DNA of 64,000 nt from Pseudomonadales bacterium (lineage in GTDB: Bacteria; Pseudomonadota; Gammaproteobacteria; Pseudomonadales; Azotimanducaceae), in assembly GCA_028285415.1 (NCBI GenBank), contig JANQPF010000009.1, positions 62,001-126,000 of the forward strand. The letters are read 5' to 3'. Numbering within the stretch: the stretch's first letter is position 1; every line of letters begins with the position of its first letter. The translations under genes were made by a program, and so were the position numbers. Below, in pieces: positions 25,137-33,593 of this stretch. The notes below the pieces were generated by a model. The model searched no databases and was not told the DNA's origin. It saw nothing but the letters and a program-made list of their open reading frames with translations.

Positions 25137-26537
25137 TCAAGCCGTTTCGTCGAGTTTCCGCTGCATGTTGACCGCCGCCTTCTCCGCAATCTGCGACAGC
25201 GACTGCTTCTGCGCAAGCACCTCCGGATCGCGCGGATCCGGCGTCGTTTCCGGATTGCTGAACCCATCGAGCCGTGCATGCAGCAACCATTCCGCGAGGC
25301 CCGGCTCCGCCACCCAACGCGCCGCATTCCTGTTGTTCGCGAGGTTGCAGCGGACAAAATCCCGATTGTCGTCCGGATGCGGAACCGGTGTGCACAGCTC
25401 GTTCTTGAGCGCCTCATCGTCATACGACGTTTCAATGTGACCAATGAACGCCGCGCTGAAGACCTGCTGGCAGGTGCGTACCGACTGCAGCGTGATCCGA
25501 TTGCCATCGAATACGGGCACCGCGGGTCTGCGTTCGAGACCGTCTGCCGTGCAATCGACGTGCAGGGCGCCGGTGTGCGTCGGCTCGGTGCCGTCATCGA
25601 GCGCAATCTCCGTCGTGCTGATGCTCCGCACCCTTCCTTTGCGGATGATCTGCTCGATCCGACGCAGCTGCTCGAGCTCCGCGGAGGTAACGGTGGCACA
25701 CCGCCACATGGTGGGCCAGACCGCTTCGTCAAAGCGCATGATGAAGCCGGTGGCGGCAACTTTCTCGAGCAGATCTTCCAGCGATTCGGCGTCGGCCGCT
25801 GCCTCGGTCTGCGCGGCGAAATTGCGATTGATGACGTCCGCAAACGCTTTGCCCGGCTGAATGAACGCCCTGTCGAACATCCATGAATCGCGGGGCATGA
25901 TCCACTTGATGGCGGATGGCGCAACGGCGTTCTTCAACAGAAACAGACACGCATCCATACCGGTTTTGCCCGCCCCAACGATGACATAGTCGTCGTACTG
26001 GCCCGCAACGCCCGGAAGGCCATTCGGTGGCACGCACGCAACGCCATCTGCGACCGCATAGGGCGGGGGCCGCATGGAGGGTACGGTTACGTGCATGTAG
26101 GTTGCATCGACAATCTTGCCCGCCTCCACCTGATGCGTTTCTCCCGACATCAGCGATCGAAAAGTTGGCGTTGCGGCGTCCCAGTCGAACTCACACATCG
26201 GGAAATACTGCACCCGCCCGCTCGGCAGGTACCGCTGCTGCATGACCTGATCGAAATACGCGCAGACTTCGCTGCTGGTTGCGAGCTCAAAAAGACCCGC
26301 GTTCCAGCCCGTCTGATCGATCGCGTCGCTGCCGAGGTGCCTGGAGTTAACACCGTAAAACGCGGACGGCTGGTGCAGGCGCACAAACGGATAGGCCGTG
26401 TTCCAATGCCCGCCGGGCTGATGGCAGCGGTCAACGATGACAACCGTCGCGTCGGTGTCCGTGATCAGCTCATCGACAAACGCCATGCCCATTGCACCAC
26501 CGCCAACGACCAGATAATCCGCCGTCAAAGTCTGCAT
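25137..26537 (-). CDS. FAD/NAD(P)-binding oxidoreductase, monooxygenase-like
   Basis: A 466-residue flavoprotein with an N-terminal dinucleotide fold VVGGGAMGMAFVDELI and a second, central one YVIVGAGKTGMDACLFLL, as in flavin-containing monooxygenases and related NAD(P)/FAD proteins. An FMO fingerprint (FxGxxxHxxxW/F) is not obvious, so oxygenation is not assured. First gene of the operon with the PhyH-like dioxygenase and the thioredoxin/DsbD-like protein. The intergenic stretch to the divergent thioesterase (26538-26688) is A/T richer and likely carries both promoters. Confidence 0.85.
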   Translation of the reverse strand: MQTLTADYLVVGGGAMGMAFVDELITDTDATVVIVDRCHQPGGHWNTAYPFVRLHQPSAFYGVNSRHLGSDAIDQTGWNAGLFELATSSEVCAYFDQVMQQRYLPSGRVQYFPMCEFDWDAATPTFRSLMSGETHQVEAGKIVDATYMHVTVPSMRPPPYAVADGVACVPPNGLPGVAGQYDDYVIVGAGKTGMDACLFLLKNAVAPSAIKWIMPRDSWMFDRAFIQPGKAFADVINRNFAAQTEAAADAESLEDLLEKVAATGFIMRFDEAVWPTMWRCATVTSAELEQLRRIEQIIRKGRVRSISTTEIALDDGTEPTHTGALHVDCTADGLERRPAVPVFDGNRITLQSVRTCQQVFSAAFIGHIETSYDDEALKNELCTPVPHPDDNRDFVRCNLANNRNAARWVAEPGLAEWLLHARLDGFSNPETTPDPRDPEVLAQKQSLSQIAEKAAVNMQRKLDETA

Positions 26538-26688
26538 AACTCACCCGCTGCAAAAGTCACAGCTTCCACCATTTCGGCGTGGTTTTTCAATTCCCACCCC
26601 GTCGACGCTTCACGCCGGAGTCACGCGTCTGCGGCTACGCTGAAATTCGGTTATACTATCCGGTTCTATTCAGGAGCATTCAAAGCAC

Positions 26689-27621
26689 ATGCAGTTATTG
26701 CACGAATCGACGGTCCAGGCTGAGGAGATCGATTCCCTCGGCCACATGAACGTGCGCTTTTACATGGCGCGTATGGAAGCCGCCAATCAGGCACTCCTCG
26801 ATGACATCGGATTACCGCAGGATGCGCTGCACGGCGCGTACCTGCGCCGCATCGATACCTACACCCGGTTCCGCCAGGAACAGTTCGAAGGCGCCCCGCT
26901 CCACGCCGTCGGCGGCGTGCTTACCCTGGGCGAAGCGGGCATGCAGAGCTACGTAGAGATTCGCAATCCCGCAACGGATACAACCGCTGCCACGTTCATT
27001 GTGACAACCGCGCTCGTCGATCGCACTGACAGGCAACCACGCCTTCTGCCCGTGCTGAAGCACGACGATGTGCAGCAGGTTGAGATTCCGGACTACGCAC
27101 GTCCCCGCAGCCTCGAGCTTGGGCCCGTCAATACCGACGTTACTCTCGAGGAGCTCGAGCGCGTGGTGCCCGACGTTGAAGGCGGCGGCATGATGAGCGG
27201 TCGGCGTCATACGCAAATAGACGACGGTGACGTCGACGCGGAAGGCTGGCTGCGGGAGGATCTGGAGCTCATGTTCCTGCCGTTTACCAAAATGGCTGCC
27301 GAGACGGGCACGCCCCATGGGCCGCCGGTCTTCAATACCGACGATGGCCGTCGCGTTGGCTGGGCTGTGATGGAAACCCGCAATATGCTCTTCGGCCAAC
27401 CGAGACTGGGCGACGAGATTGCCTACTTCAGCGCAGATGTCGGCGTCGAAAAGAAATCACGACTGTCACGACGCTGGGCACTGGATCGCAACAGCGGCAA
27501 GCTCCTCGGCATCAGCGACACGGTAGGACTGTGTATAGATCTCGACGCGCGGCGCGCAACCAGCTGGCCGGACGAGCTGCGCGAACAGATTGAACGACAC
27601 GTGCTGCCCCAGCTGGCGTAG
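26689..27621 (+). CDS. Acyl-CoA thioesterase, double hot-dog fold
   Basis: A 310-residue protein with two hot-dog modules. The first starts EEIDSLGHMNVRFYMARMEAANQA, the 4-hydroxybenzoyl-CoA-thioesterase motif DxxGHxNxxxYxxxxE with the Asp present. The second covers roughly residues 165-300 (PVFNTDDGRRVGWAVMETRNMLFGQ). Such enzymes release CoA from acyl or aryl thioesters in the cytoplasm. A possible -10 box TATACT lies at 26652-26657. Monocistronic: the GST gene converges 12 bases after its stop. Confidence 0.85.
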   Translation: MQLLHESTVQAEEIDSLGHMNVRFYMARMEAANQALLDDIGLPQDALHGAYLRRIDTYTRFRQEQFEGAPLHAVGGVLTLGEAGMQSYVEIRNPATDTTAATFIVTTALVDRTDRQPRLLPVLKHDDVQQVEIPDYARPRSLELGPVNTDVTLEELERVVPDVEGGGMMSGRRHTQIDDGDVDAEGWLREDLELMFLPFTKMAAETGTPHGPPVFNTDDGRRVGWAVMETRNMLFGQPRLGDEIAYFSADVGVEKKSRLSRRWALDRNSGKLLGISDTVGLCIDLDARRATSWPDELREQIERHVLPQLA

Positions 27622-27633
27622 CCGCCAGGACGG

Positions 27634-28770
27634 TCAGGCGATCACGAGACGGTTGTTGATCCGCTCGATCCGCGGATCTACGGGCATGACGAGCATATCG
27701 CTGGCAACGCCCTCACCCAGCATTGCCAGCACGTGTTCCCGTTCATCGCGGGACAGCCCCTGAAAGTAGCCTCGCGCGCGCTGGGACAGCCAGACATGAT
27801 GCAGATTTGCGCCGTGTTCTTCCTCGCGTCCGCCATACTTCACCTGCTCAGCGGCGAGCGTCGGCTGATCGGAATCAGGGTCGAACGCGTGCCCCGGCCG
27901 CGGCGCCTGTCGTGCCATCGACTGATTGAACGCCATGACGCTCATCACAAACGTCTCGCCATACTCCTCGGCAATGTGCGCAAGGATCGCCAGCGCCGTG
28001 TCCGGGACTGCGTCGTGCGCGGGGTACTCGATCGGGCGACTGAAAAACTCCGGCGACTGCACTTCCGGTACCAGCATGTGCTCTACCCAGCGAAAAGTGC
28101 GGGGGGCGTTGCTTTGCATCAACCGTAGTCCCGCAGGATCCCGTCCCATGTGCGCGTGCAGCGCACCCATGATGGCGTAGTCGGCGCCACTCGGATGACC
28201 ACCCAGAAAATACGGATGCTCGATCAGGTGCCTTTCGAAGTGCGCAAGGAGCGCCAGATATTTCTGGTCGAGTGCCTCGCGCATCTCAGCGGTGCTTTCG
28301 GGGAGTCCGTAGCTGCGCATTCGATCGGCAATCAGATGGCCGTACTTGAGCAGCTCTGCGTCACTACCCTGAGGCTTAAAAGAACGCCCGAAGTCTTTGA
28401 TAACAAAGTCTAAATTTTCCTCGAACATCCATCGATGCAGCCACGCCAGACGCAGGAGACCTTCGCTTGCAAGGAGTTCCATCAGATGCACGAACACCCG
28501 TTGACGGGGCGTCGCGGGGATCGCCGGCAGCTCCGGGAAGCGCGCTTCGAGATAGTCCTGTATCGCGACGCTGTCCTGAATGACTTCGCCTTCAGGCGTC
28601 AGCAGCTGTGGAATACGTTGACTGCCCGAAGCCGGTCGCACCTTATTGCGAAACATCGGATCGCTCGGCAGACGTTCGACAAACGGCACGCCTTTCTTGC
28701 GCAGGTAAGCCCTCGACTTCGCTGTGAAGTAGGACGCATAGGATCCGTAAAGTGTGTAGCTCTTCTGCAT
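27634..28770 (-). CDS. Glutathione S-transferase-like protein with C-terminal extension
   Basis: A 378-residue protein. Residues 1-85 form the thioredoxin-like GST N-domain (YTLYGSYASYFTAKSRAYLRKKG, RIPQLLTPEGEVIQDSVAIQDYLE), with the helical C-domain (HPYFLGGHPSGADYAIMGALHAHM) to about residue 250. About 130 further residues follow, well beyond the usual 200-230. That tail has no recognised domain. Start ATG 28770; the longer frame to 28812 has no ribosome site. Last gene of the operon led by the Rieske oxygenase at 30328-31470, so conjugation or isomerisation of an oxidised product is plausible. Confidence 0.87.
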   Translation of the reverse strand: MQKSYTLYGSYASYFTAKSRAYLRKKGVPFVERLPSDPMFRNKVRPASGSQRIPQLLTPEGEVIQDSVAIQDYLEARFPELPAIPATPRQRVFVHLMELLASEGLLRLAWLHRWMFEENLDFVIKDFGRSFKPQGSDAELLKYGHLIADRMRSYGLPESTAEMREALDQKYLALLAHFERHLIEHPYFLGGHPSGADYAIMGALHAHMGRDPAGLRLMQSNAPRTFRWVEHMLVPEVQSPEFFSRPIEYPAHDAVPDTALAILAHIAEEYGETFVMSVMAFNQSMARQAPRPGHAFDPDSDQPTLAAEQVKYGGREEEHGANLHHVWLSQRARGYFQGLSRDEREHVLAMLGEGVASDMLVMPVDPRIERINNRLVIA

Positions 28771-28789
28771 GGTGGGTGCGCTCGTATTT

Positions 28790-29401
28790 TCAGCCCATTC
28801 TAGCCGACCCACCCCGCCCTGGCAGACGGGGCGTGTTGACGAAGGTGGCTACCCAGTGGATGCCGATGACCAGCGCGAGATCAAAATGCGTGTTGAAGTT
28901 GCGGCTGAGCAACAGACCACCCAGAAAGGCAGCAAGACACCACTGCCACTTCCAGCGCAACGTGAAATAGTGCATCACGCCAAAAGCGAGATTACTGACC
29001 AGAACCATCACAACAAGATCAACATCCAGGGTAGAACCGTAGTACGGTATGGCCAGCCGGAAGACCCACTCTTCCCAGACGGAAACCGCCAGCAGATAGA
29101 GCATCCAGCCCACCGCCGCGGCGTCGAGACGGCGGTCGAGAAACCAGGCGTATCCCAGCAACGCCGTAAAGGTGACGAGCCCCGCCAGTAAATACCGGAC
29201 CGGTTCCGCTGACATGGCGGCCAACGCTTGTGCCAGCAGCGTGCGCATTTCCGGCACCAGCAGGCAGAGCAAGCCAAGCAGTGCTCCGGGCATACCATGA
29301 CGGAAAAACACCTGACCGAATCGCTGCAGTCGATCACCCGTAAAATCGGGTGGGCGCTGCAGGCGGCGCTGGCTGGGGACAACGTTCAGCGGCGGATCCA
29401 C
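28790..29401 (-). CDS. CPBP-family intramembrane protease-like protein
   Basis: About 203 residues from GTG 29401, hydrophobic with six or so spans. The motif SVWEEWVFRLAIPY contains the EExxxR signature of CPBP (CAAX protease and bacteriocin-processing, Abi) enzymes, and later HYFTLRW and HFDLALVIGIHW supply the distal His residues, so the glutamate/His metal site looks intact. The start is uncertain because no ATG is in frame upstream. It lies between the crotonase and GST genes with gaps of 30 and 19 bases; why a protease-like protein belongs to this operon is unclear. Confidence 0.8.
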   Translation of the reverse strand: MDPPLNVVPSQRRLQRPPDFTGDRLQRFGQVFFRHGMPGALLGLLCLLVPEMRTLLAQALAAMSAEPVRYLLAGLVTFTALLGYAWFLDRRLDAAAVGWMLYLLAVSVWEEWVFRLAIPYYGSTLDVDLVVMVLVSNLAFGVMHYFTLRWKWQWCLAAFLGGLLLSRNFNTHFDLALVIGIHWVATFVNTPRLPGRGGSARMG

Positions 29402-29431
29402 CCCATCAACTGCATGTAGATGCTTACTCCA

Positions 29432-30316
29432 TTACGGCAAATTGAGCTCACTGCGTCGGCGCGGCTGATCCTCCGGCGCTCCCTGGCTGTAGTCGCCGAA
29501 AGGACCGTCGCGTTTCTCGATGACCGAGCGCACCCCATGCTCGCGCGCTTCGTCCACGAACGCCACCCCTTCCGGGGTGAAGCGCATGATCCCGTCGAGA
29601 ATGGGCCCCAGCGTCTGCGTGCTTTGCAGACCCATGTTCTCGTAAGTCTGATTGACGATCAGCTTCATCGCGGACAGCTGCGTGAGCGGGATCTCGGCGA
29701 GCCGCTCCGCCAGCGCATCCACCTCTCGGTCCAGATCTTCCAGCGGGTAAGAGAAGTTGATGAGCTCCGCATCCACTGCCGCTTTGCCGCTGATCCAATC
29801 TCCCGACAGGGCATAGTACTTGGCTTTCGCCAGACCCAGACGCTGCACCCACATGCCCGTCAGGTGACAGCCCCAGACCCTGGAGTACGGCGTGCCGAAG
29901 CGGGCACAGTCGGACGCAATCACGAGGTCGGCACAGAGGGCAAGCTCCGATCCACCGCCTACGCAATAGCCGTGCACCTTGGATATGGTGGGTTTGAGAC
30001 CGCGCCACAAACCCATGAACGTGGTGATGTAACTGGTGAAGCGGTTGGTGACGTTGTGCATGTCCATCCCCGGGTCCCGCTCTTCCTGTGGCGTACTGCC
30101 GTATCCCGCGTCAGAGAAATCAAATCCCGCGCAGAACGAATCACCCGCCCCTTCGAGGACAATCACACGCACCTCGGGATCGCGGTTCGCTTCGGCCAGC
30201 GCCTGCTCGAGTCCTTCGATCATGTCCGCGCGCAGCGTGTTGAATTTATCGGGTCTGTTGAGCGTGATGGTTGCCACCCGCTCTTTCTTCGCGTACTTGA
30301 CGATCTCTTCTGACAT
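29432..30316 (-). CDS. Crotonase-fold protein, atypical active site
   Basis: A 294-residue enoyl-CoA hydratase/isomerase superfamily member. Oxyanion-hole segments are FCAGFDFSDAGYGS and YCVGGGSELAL. The segment that normally carries the first hydratase Glu (FGQPE in rat enzyme) reads FGTPYSRVWGCHLTG, and the second Glu site reads AKAKYYALSG, so both catalytic Glu appear absent. Dehydration/hydration is therefore unlikely; a hydrolase, dehalogenase or C-C lyase role of the same fold is possible. It follows the Rieske gene by 11 bases and is surely part of its operon. Confidence 0.9.
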   Translation of the reverse strand: MSEEIVKYAKKERVATITLNRPDKFNTLRADMIEGLEQALAEANRDPEVRVIVLEGAGDSFCAGFDFSDAGYGSTPQEERDPGMDMHNVTNRFTSYITTFMGLWRGLKPTISKVHGYCVGGGSELALCADLVIASDCARFGTPYSRVWGCHLTGMWVQRLGLAKAKYYALSGDWISGKAAVDAELINFSYPLEDLDREVDALAERLAEIPLTQLSAMKLIVNQTYENMGLQSTQTLGPILDGIMRFTPEGVAFVDEAREHGVRSVIEKRDGPFGDYSQGAPEDQPRRRSELNLP

Positions 30317-30327
30317 GACTTGTCCTC

Positions 30328-31470
30328 CTATTGGATGGCAGCGATGGCGGCGTCAACGCTCCGGTTGAATTTGTCCAGGGCGCCTTCAAACCGCCCGTAG
30401 TTCAGGTGGGTGTTCGCGCCGCTCTGCAATCCACGCTGAATGCCTGCGCCAATGGCGAAGTCTTCACTCAACGTGCGCACCGTCAAATCATGATTGAGCC
30501 GCCAGTGCCGCTCGCGTTCCGGGGTCAGCTCAGAGGCAGGGACCACGGTGCTCAACCGCAGCTGCGTTCGGTCTGCTGCCAGCGGTTCGAGGTGTATCCA
30601 GGCGATGTGATCTTCCTGTACGAGAAACTGTGTCGTCGGGAAGATCGTGTAGATGACGTTGGCGTAGACTCCAATGTCCCAGGTCTCCCGCGTCATCTCC
30701 TGAAGCTCTGCCAGGTTGCTTCGCGGCAGAACCGAGCGCAGGTGTGGGCCGAAGCACTGATATGAGGAGAGGTTGTCGAGAAACAGCGGGGCAATGGTGT
30801 CCTTGTGCGCAACGCGGAAGTGATATGCCTCGATGCCGCCTTCGACGATGAGCTTCCAGTTGGCGTCGAACTCGAACGTTTCCGACTGATAGATTGCCAT
30901 GCCGTCGGCGTCGAGTCCGCCGAGCTCGTCATGCAGACCATCGAGATGGGCCTCCAGATCCGGCTCGTCATCGGACTGCTGGGACACCCAGATCCAACCC
31001 GCATGTTCGGCGCAGCCAATCTCGCGTAAACCCAGCTCACTGCGATCGAGGTCCGGAAATCCGGTCTTCTCGTGCGGCACGCCGACAAGCTGCCCTTCGT
31101 TGTTCCAGGTCCAGGCATGGTACGGACAGCTGAACCGCTTGCTGCAACCTTCCCCGTCACCAACCAGCTCCGCACCGCGATGGCGGCATACGTTAAAAAA
31201 GGCTCGCACACGACGGTCCTCCCCGCGCACGATGAGAAGCGGCCTCCCGCTCAGCTGCATCGTTCTGTAAGCGCCCGGTTCGGCAAGCTCGCTGCTGTGG
31301 AGCACAATCCGCGGCTGAGCGCGAAAGACCGCAAGCTCATCCGCAAAGTGCGCTGGATCGAAGTACCGGTCCACGCCGGCTTTGACCCATTGCGCGTCCA
31401 GAAACGGCTGCTTATCAACCTGCAGCGCCACCAGTTCGTCAAGAAGCGCAATCTGCAGCTCACTGTTCAT
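30328..31470 (-). CDS. Rieske non-haem iron oxygenase, alpha subunit
   Basis: A 380-residue oxygenase. The Rieske [2Fe-2S] site is CRHRG (about residue 95) plus CPYHAW. The mononuclear-iron site is NWKLIVEGGIEAYHFRVAH, where the residue linking the two sites is Glu (IEAYH) rather than the Asp usual in ring dioxygenases. Glu is known from carnitine monooxygenase CntA and related homotrimeric N-demethylase-type enzymes (from memory). No beta subunit or reductase is nearby. I start at ATG 31470 with GGGAGGAAAGAGC upstream. First gene of a four-gene operon, divergent from a TetR gene with two operators. Confidence 0.92.
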   Translation of the reverse strand: MNSELQIALLDELVALQVDKQPFLDAQWVKAGVDRYFDPAHFADELAVFRAQPRIVLHSSELAEPGAYRTMQLSGRPLLIVRGEDRRVRAFFNVCRHRGAELVGDGEGCSKRFSCPYHAWTWNNEGQLVGVPHEKTGFPDLDRSELGLREIGCAEHAGWIWVSQQSDDEPDLEAHLDGLHDELGGLDADGMAIYQSETFEFDANWKLIVEGGIEAYHFRVAHKDTIAPLFLDNLSSYQCFGPHLRSVLPRSNLAELQEMTRETWDIGVYANVIYTIFPTTQFLVQEDHIAWIHLEPLAADRTQLRLSTVVPASELTPERERHWRLNHDLTVRTLSEDFAIGAGIQRGLQSGANTHLNYGRFEGALDKFNRSVDAAIAAIQ

Positions 31471-31506
31471 CTGCTCTTTCCTCCCATGTTCGAGAACACA
31501 CAATGC

Positions 31507-31554
31507 CCTACCGATCGGTAAGGCTCTTGAATAGACTACTTACCGACTGGTAAG
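31507..31554. promoter_or_regulatory. Two TetR-type operators between Rieske and TetR genes
   Basis: Two copies of the palindrome CYTACCGAYYGGTAAG lie at 31507-31522 and 31539-31554, with core TACCGATCGGTA (perfect, 31509-31520) and CTTACC-GACT-GGTAAG. Centres are 32 bases apart, three helical turns. They sit between the divergent Rieske operon and the TetR gene, so TetR dimers bound on one DNA face could shut both promoters. Confidence 0.8.
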
Positions 31555-31582
31555 GTGTCAACGCCTATTTAGCGGAGCCCGC

Positions 31583-32188
31583 ATGTCAACGAGCACCCGA
31601 GATCAGTTCCTGGAAGCGGCAATCCGGCAGTTTGCCAATCGTGGTTTCTACGGCGCCAGCATCGCCGGGATCGCCGCGGAGCTGAGCCTCACCAAACAGG
31701 CGCTGCTGCACCACTTCGGTAGCAAAGAAAGGCTCTACGGGGAAATCCTGCGCCTGACCTCCGATCGCGCCGTGGCCACCATGGAACAGGCAACGCGAGA
31801 GATTCCCGACCCCGCCGAGCGCCTCGAGGAAGTCATCGTCAGAAGGTTCCGGAACGAGCTTGCCCATCCGGACGACACCCGGCTCATCATGCGCGAGCTG
31901 CTCGACAACGAACAGCGCGCTGAGCGGGCGGGAAACTGGTACCTGAAGCCCTACCTCGACGGGCTGATTGCCATGCTCCGAGACACTCCGAACGGTCACA
32001 ACCTGTCCAAGCCCCAGGCGCTGGCCGTGATCTATCAGCTGCTGGGCGCAACCAACTATTTCGCGAACTCACAGCCGACGCTGCGCAACATGTATGGACC
32101 GCAGGCTTTCGGCGAAACGAGTGCGTTCTTCGAAAAGCAGCTGCGCCAGCTGATCCGGTTGACCCTCGCCCAGCCGGCAACGGCCTAG
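31583..32188 (+). CDS. TetR-family regulator
   Basis: A 201-residue repressor. HTH: FLEAAIRQFANRGFYGASIAGIAAELSLTKQALLHHFGSKERLY, with TKQALLHHFGSKE as the recognition helix. The C-domain matches TetR_C-type folds without a specific name. Two palindromes at 31507-31554 immediately upstream are its probable operators, and the divergent Rieske-crotonase-CPBP-GST operon its probable target. The ligand is presumably the oxygenase substrate (inference). Confidence 0.92.
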   Translation: MSTSTRDQFLEAAIRQFANRGFYGASIAGIAAELSLTKQALLHHFGSKERLYGEILRLTSDRAVATMEQATREIPDPAERLEEVIVRRFRNELAHPDDTRLIMRELLDNEQRAERAGNWYLKPYLDGLIAMLRDTPNGHNLSKPQALAVIYQLLGATNYFANSQPTLRNMYGPQAFGETSAFFEKQLRQLIRLTLAQPATA

Positions 32189-32233
32189 CGCCGCGGCTTT
32201 CCCACATATCGTCGATGGCGCACAATCAGCGCG

Positions 32234-33547
32234 ATGGCTGATCGTGATCCAAAGCGTGTTTTCTACGGCTACTATCTCGCCGCGCTGGCGTTTGCCCTCG
32301 GCTTTACAGTCGGCTGTATCTATCTCTACTCACGCGGCGTTTTCGTGCGCGATCAGATTGTCGATTTCGGCGCCACCCGCACGGAGATATCGCTGGTGTT
32401 CACCGCCGTCTCCGTCATCAGCGCCTCGTTTGCGCCGGTGCTGGGTTACCTCCTCGATCGTTACCCCATCCGCAACGTCATGGCGGCTGGCGCCGTGTTC
32501 GTTGCAACTGGCTTCGCGTTGCTGTCGCAGGTATCGAGCCTGGTCCAGTTTGCGCTGGTCGCCGGTTTTTGCCTCGGCTTCGGCATGGGCTGTATCGGCA
32601 CGACCGCCAACACCAAGCTGATGGTGAACTGGTTCAATCGACGGCGTGGCTTTGCCCTGGGCGTGGCCATCATGGGGTACTCCATGGCCGGCGCGGTCAT
32701 GGCACCCATTGCGCTGTACATGTTGAACGAACTCGGCTGGCGCGGTTCTTATATCGTCTTCGCCGGCGTGGTCCTGTTCCTGGTGTTGCCTGCCGTGCTC
32801 TTCCTTGTCAAGCAGAGTCCCGCTGACATCGGCCTCGGACCCGATGGTGACGCCCCCTCACGCGAACCCATGCCTCCCGCAAAAACGTCGGTACCGCTGG
32901 TTGATGCAGGACGCTGGCGTGCTTTCACGACGCAGCTTGAGGTCTACGCCTCGTTCCTGAAATCCGTCCCCTTCTGGGGTGTGGTCTTTACCTTCGGTCT
33001 GATGGCCGGCACGTTCGGTGGCTTCAACGTGCATCTCTTTCTCTATTACACGGAGCTTGGCATCGATGAATACTGGGCAACCGTCATCCTGTCGTTCACC
33101 TCAGCCGTCGCCATCGCCAGCAAGCCGATGTTTGGTCTCCTGATCGACCGCGTAAATCCACGCGTTGCCACCATGACATCCTGCGGCTGCTGTCTCGCGG
33201 CCATGATCTGCTTTTCGCTCTTTTCCAGCCTGTATCTGCTGTTTCTGGCGGGTGCGCTCTTCGGGCTCGGGTTCGGCGGGATGGTGCCGGTGCGCGCCGC
33301 CATCATATCGCGCCTATTCAGCATTGAAGAATACGCAAGGGCGTACGGATCGCTGCGCCTGTGCATGTTTCCCATGACCATTACCTGGCTGCCGCTGATT
33401 GGCTACATCTACGACACTTCCGGCAGCTACGTACCGGCGTTTCAGCTGTTCGCCGGACTTTTCACGTGTGCCGCCATCATCGCTTTTTTCCTCATTCCAA
33501 CGCGGATTGAAGAGCGTTCGAACCTGCACAGCGCTGCTGAAACATGA
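32234..33547 (+). CDS. MFS transporter, monocarboxylate/oxalate-formate type
   Basis: A 437-residue carrier with twelve hydrophobic spans. It has the MCT-like opening FYGYYLAALAFALGFTVG, motif A-like GYLLDRYPIRNVM, NWFNRRRGFALGVAIMGYSMAGAVMAP (a mark of the oxalate/formate-antiporter group) and GLLIDRVNPR in the second half. It should move an organic anion. It follows the TetR gene by 45 bases on the same strand and may be co-transcribed, hence a candidate importer for the substrate of the Rieske operon. Confidence 0.88.
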   Translation: MADRDPKRVFYGYYLAALAFALGFTVGCIYLYSRGVFVRDQIVDFGATRTEISLVFTAVSVISASFAPVLGYLLDRYPIRNVMAAGAVFVATGFALLSQVSSLVQFALVAGFCLGFGMGCIGTTANTKLMVNWFNRRRGFALGVAIMGYSMAGAVMAPIALYMLNELGWRGSYIVFAGVVLFLVLPAVLFLVKQSPADIGLGPDGDAPSREPMPPAKTSVPLVDAGRWRAFTTQLEVYASFLKSVPFWGVVFTFGLMAGTFGGFNVHLFLYYTELGIDEYWATVILSFTSAVAIASKPMFGLLIDRVNPRVATMTSCGCCLAAMICFSLFSSLYLLFLAGALFGLGFGGMVPVRAAIISRLFSIEEYARAYGSLRLCMFPMTITWLPLIGYIYDTSGSYVPAFQLFAGLFTCAAIIAFFLIPTRIEERSNLHSAAET

Positions 33548-33593
33548 CCAGGTGACCGGGCCGGACATCTGCGATCTGCTCAGCCGGCTCGAT

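Noticed and set aside
25127-25924. Extended N-terminus of the PhyH-like frame (to 25924)
   Set aside because: It is the shadow of the flavoprotein gene on the same strand in another frame; motif-bearing protein starts at 25126.
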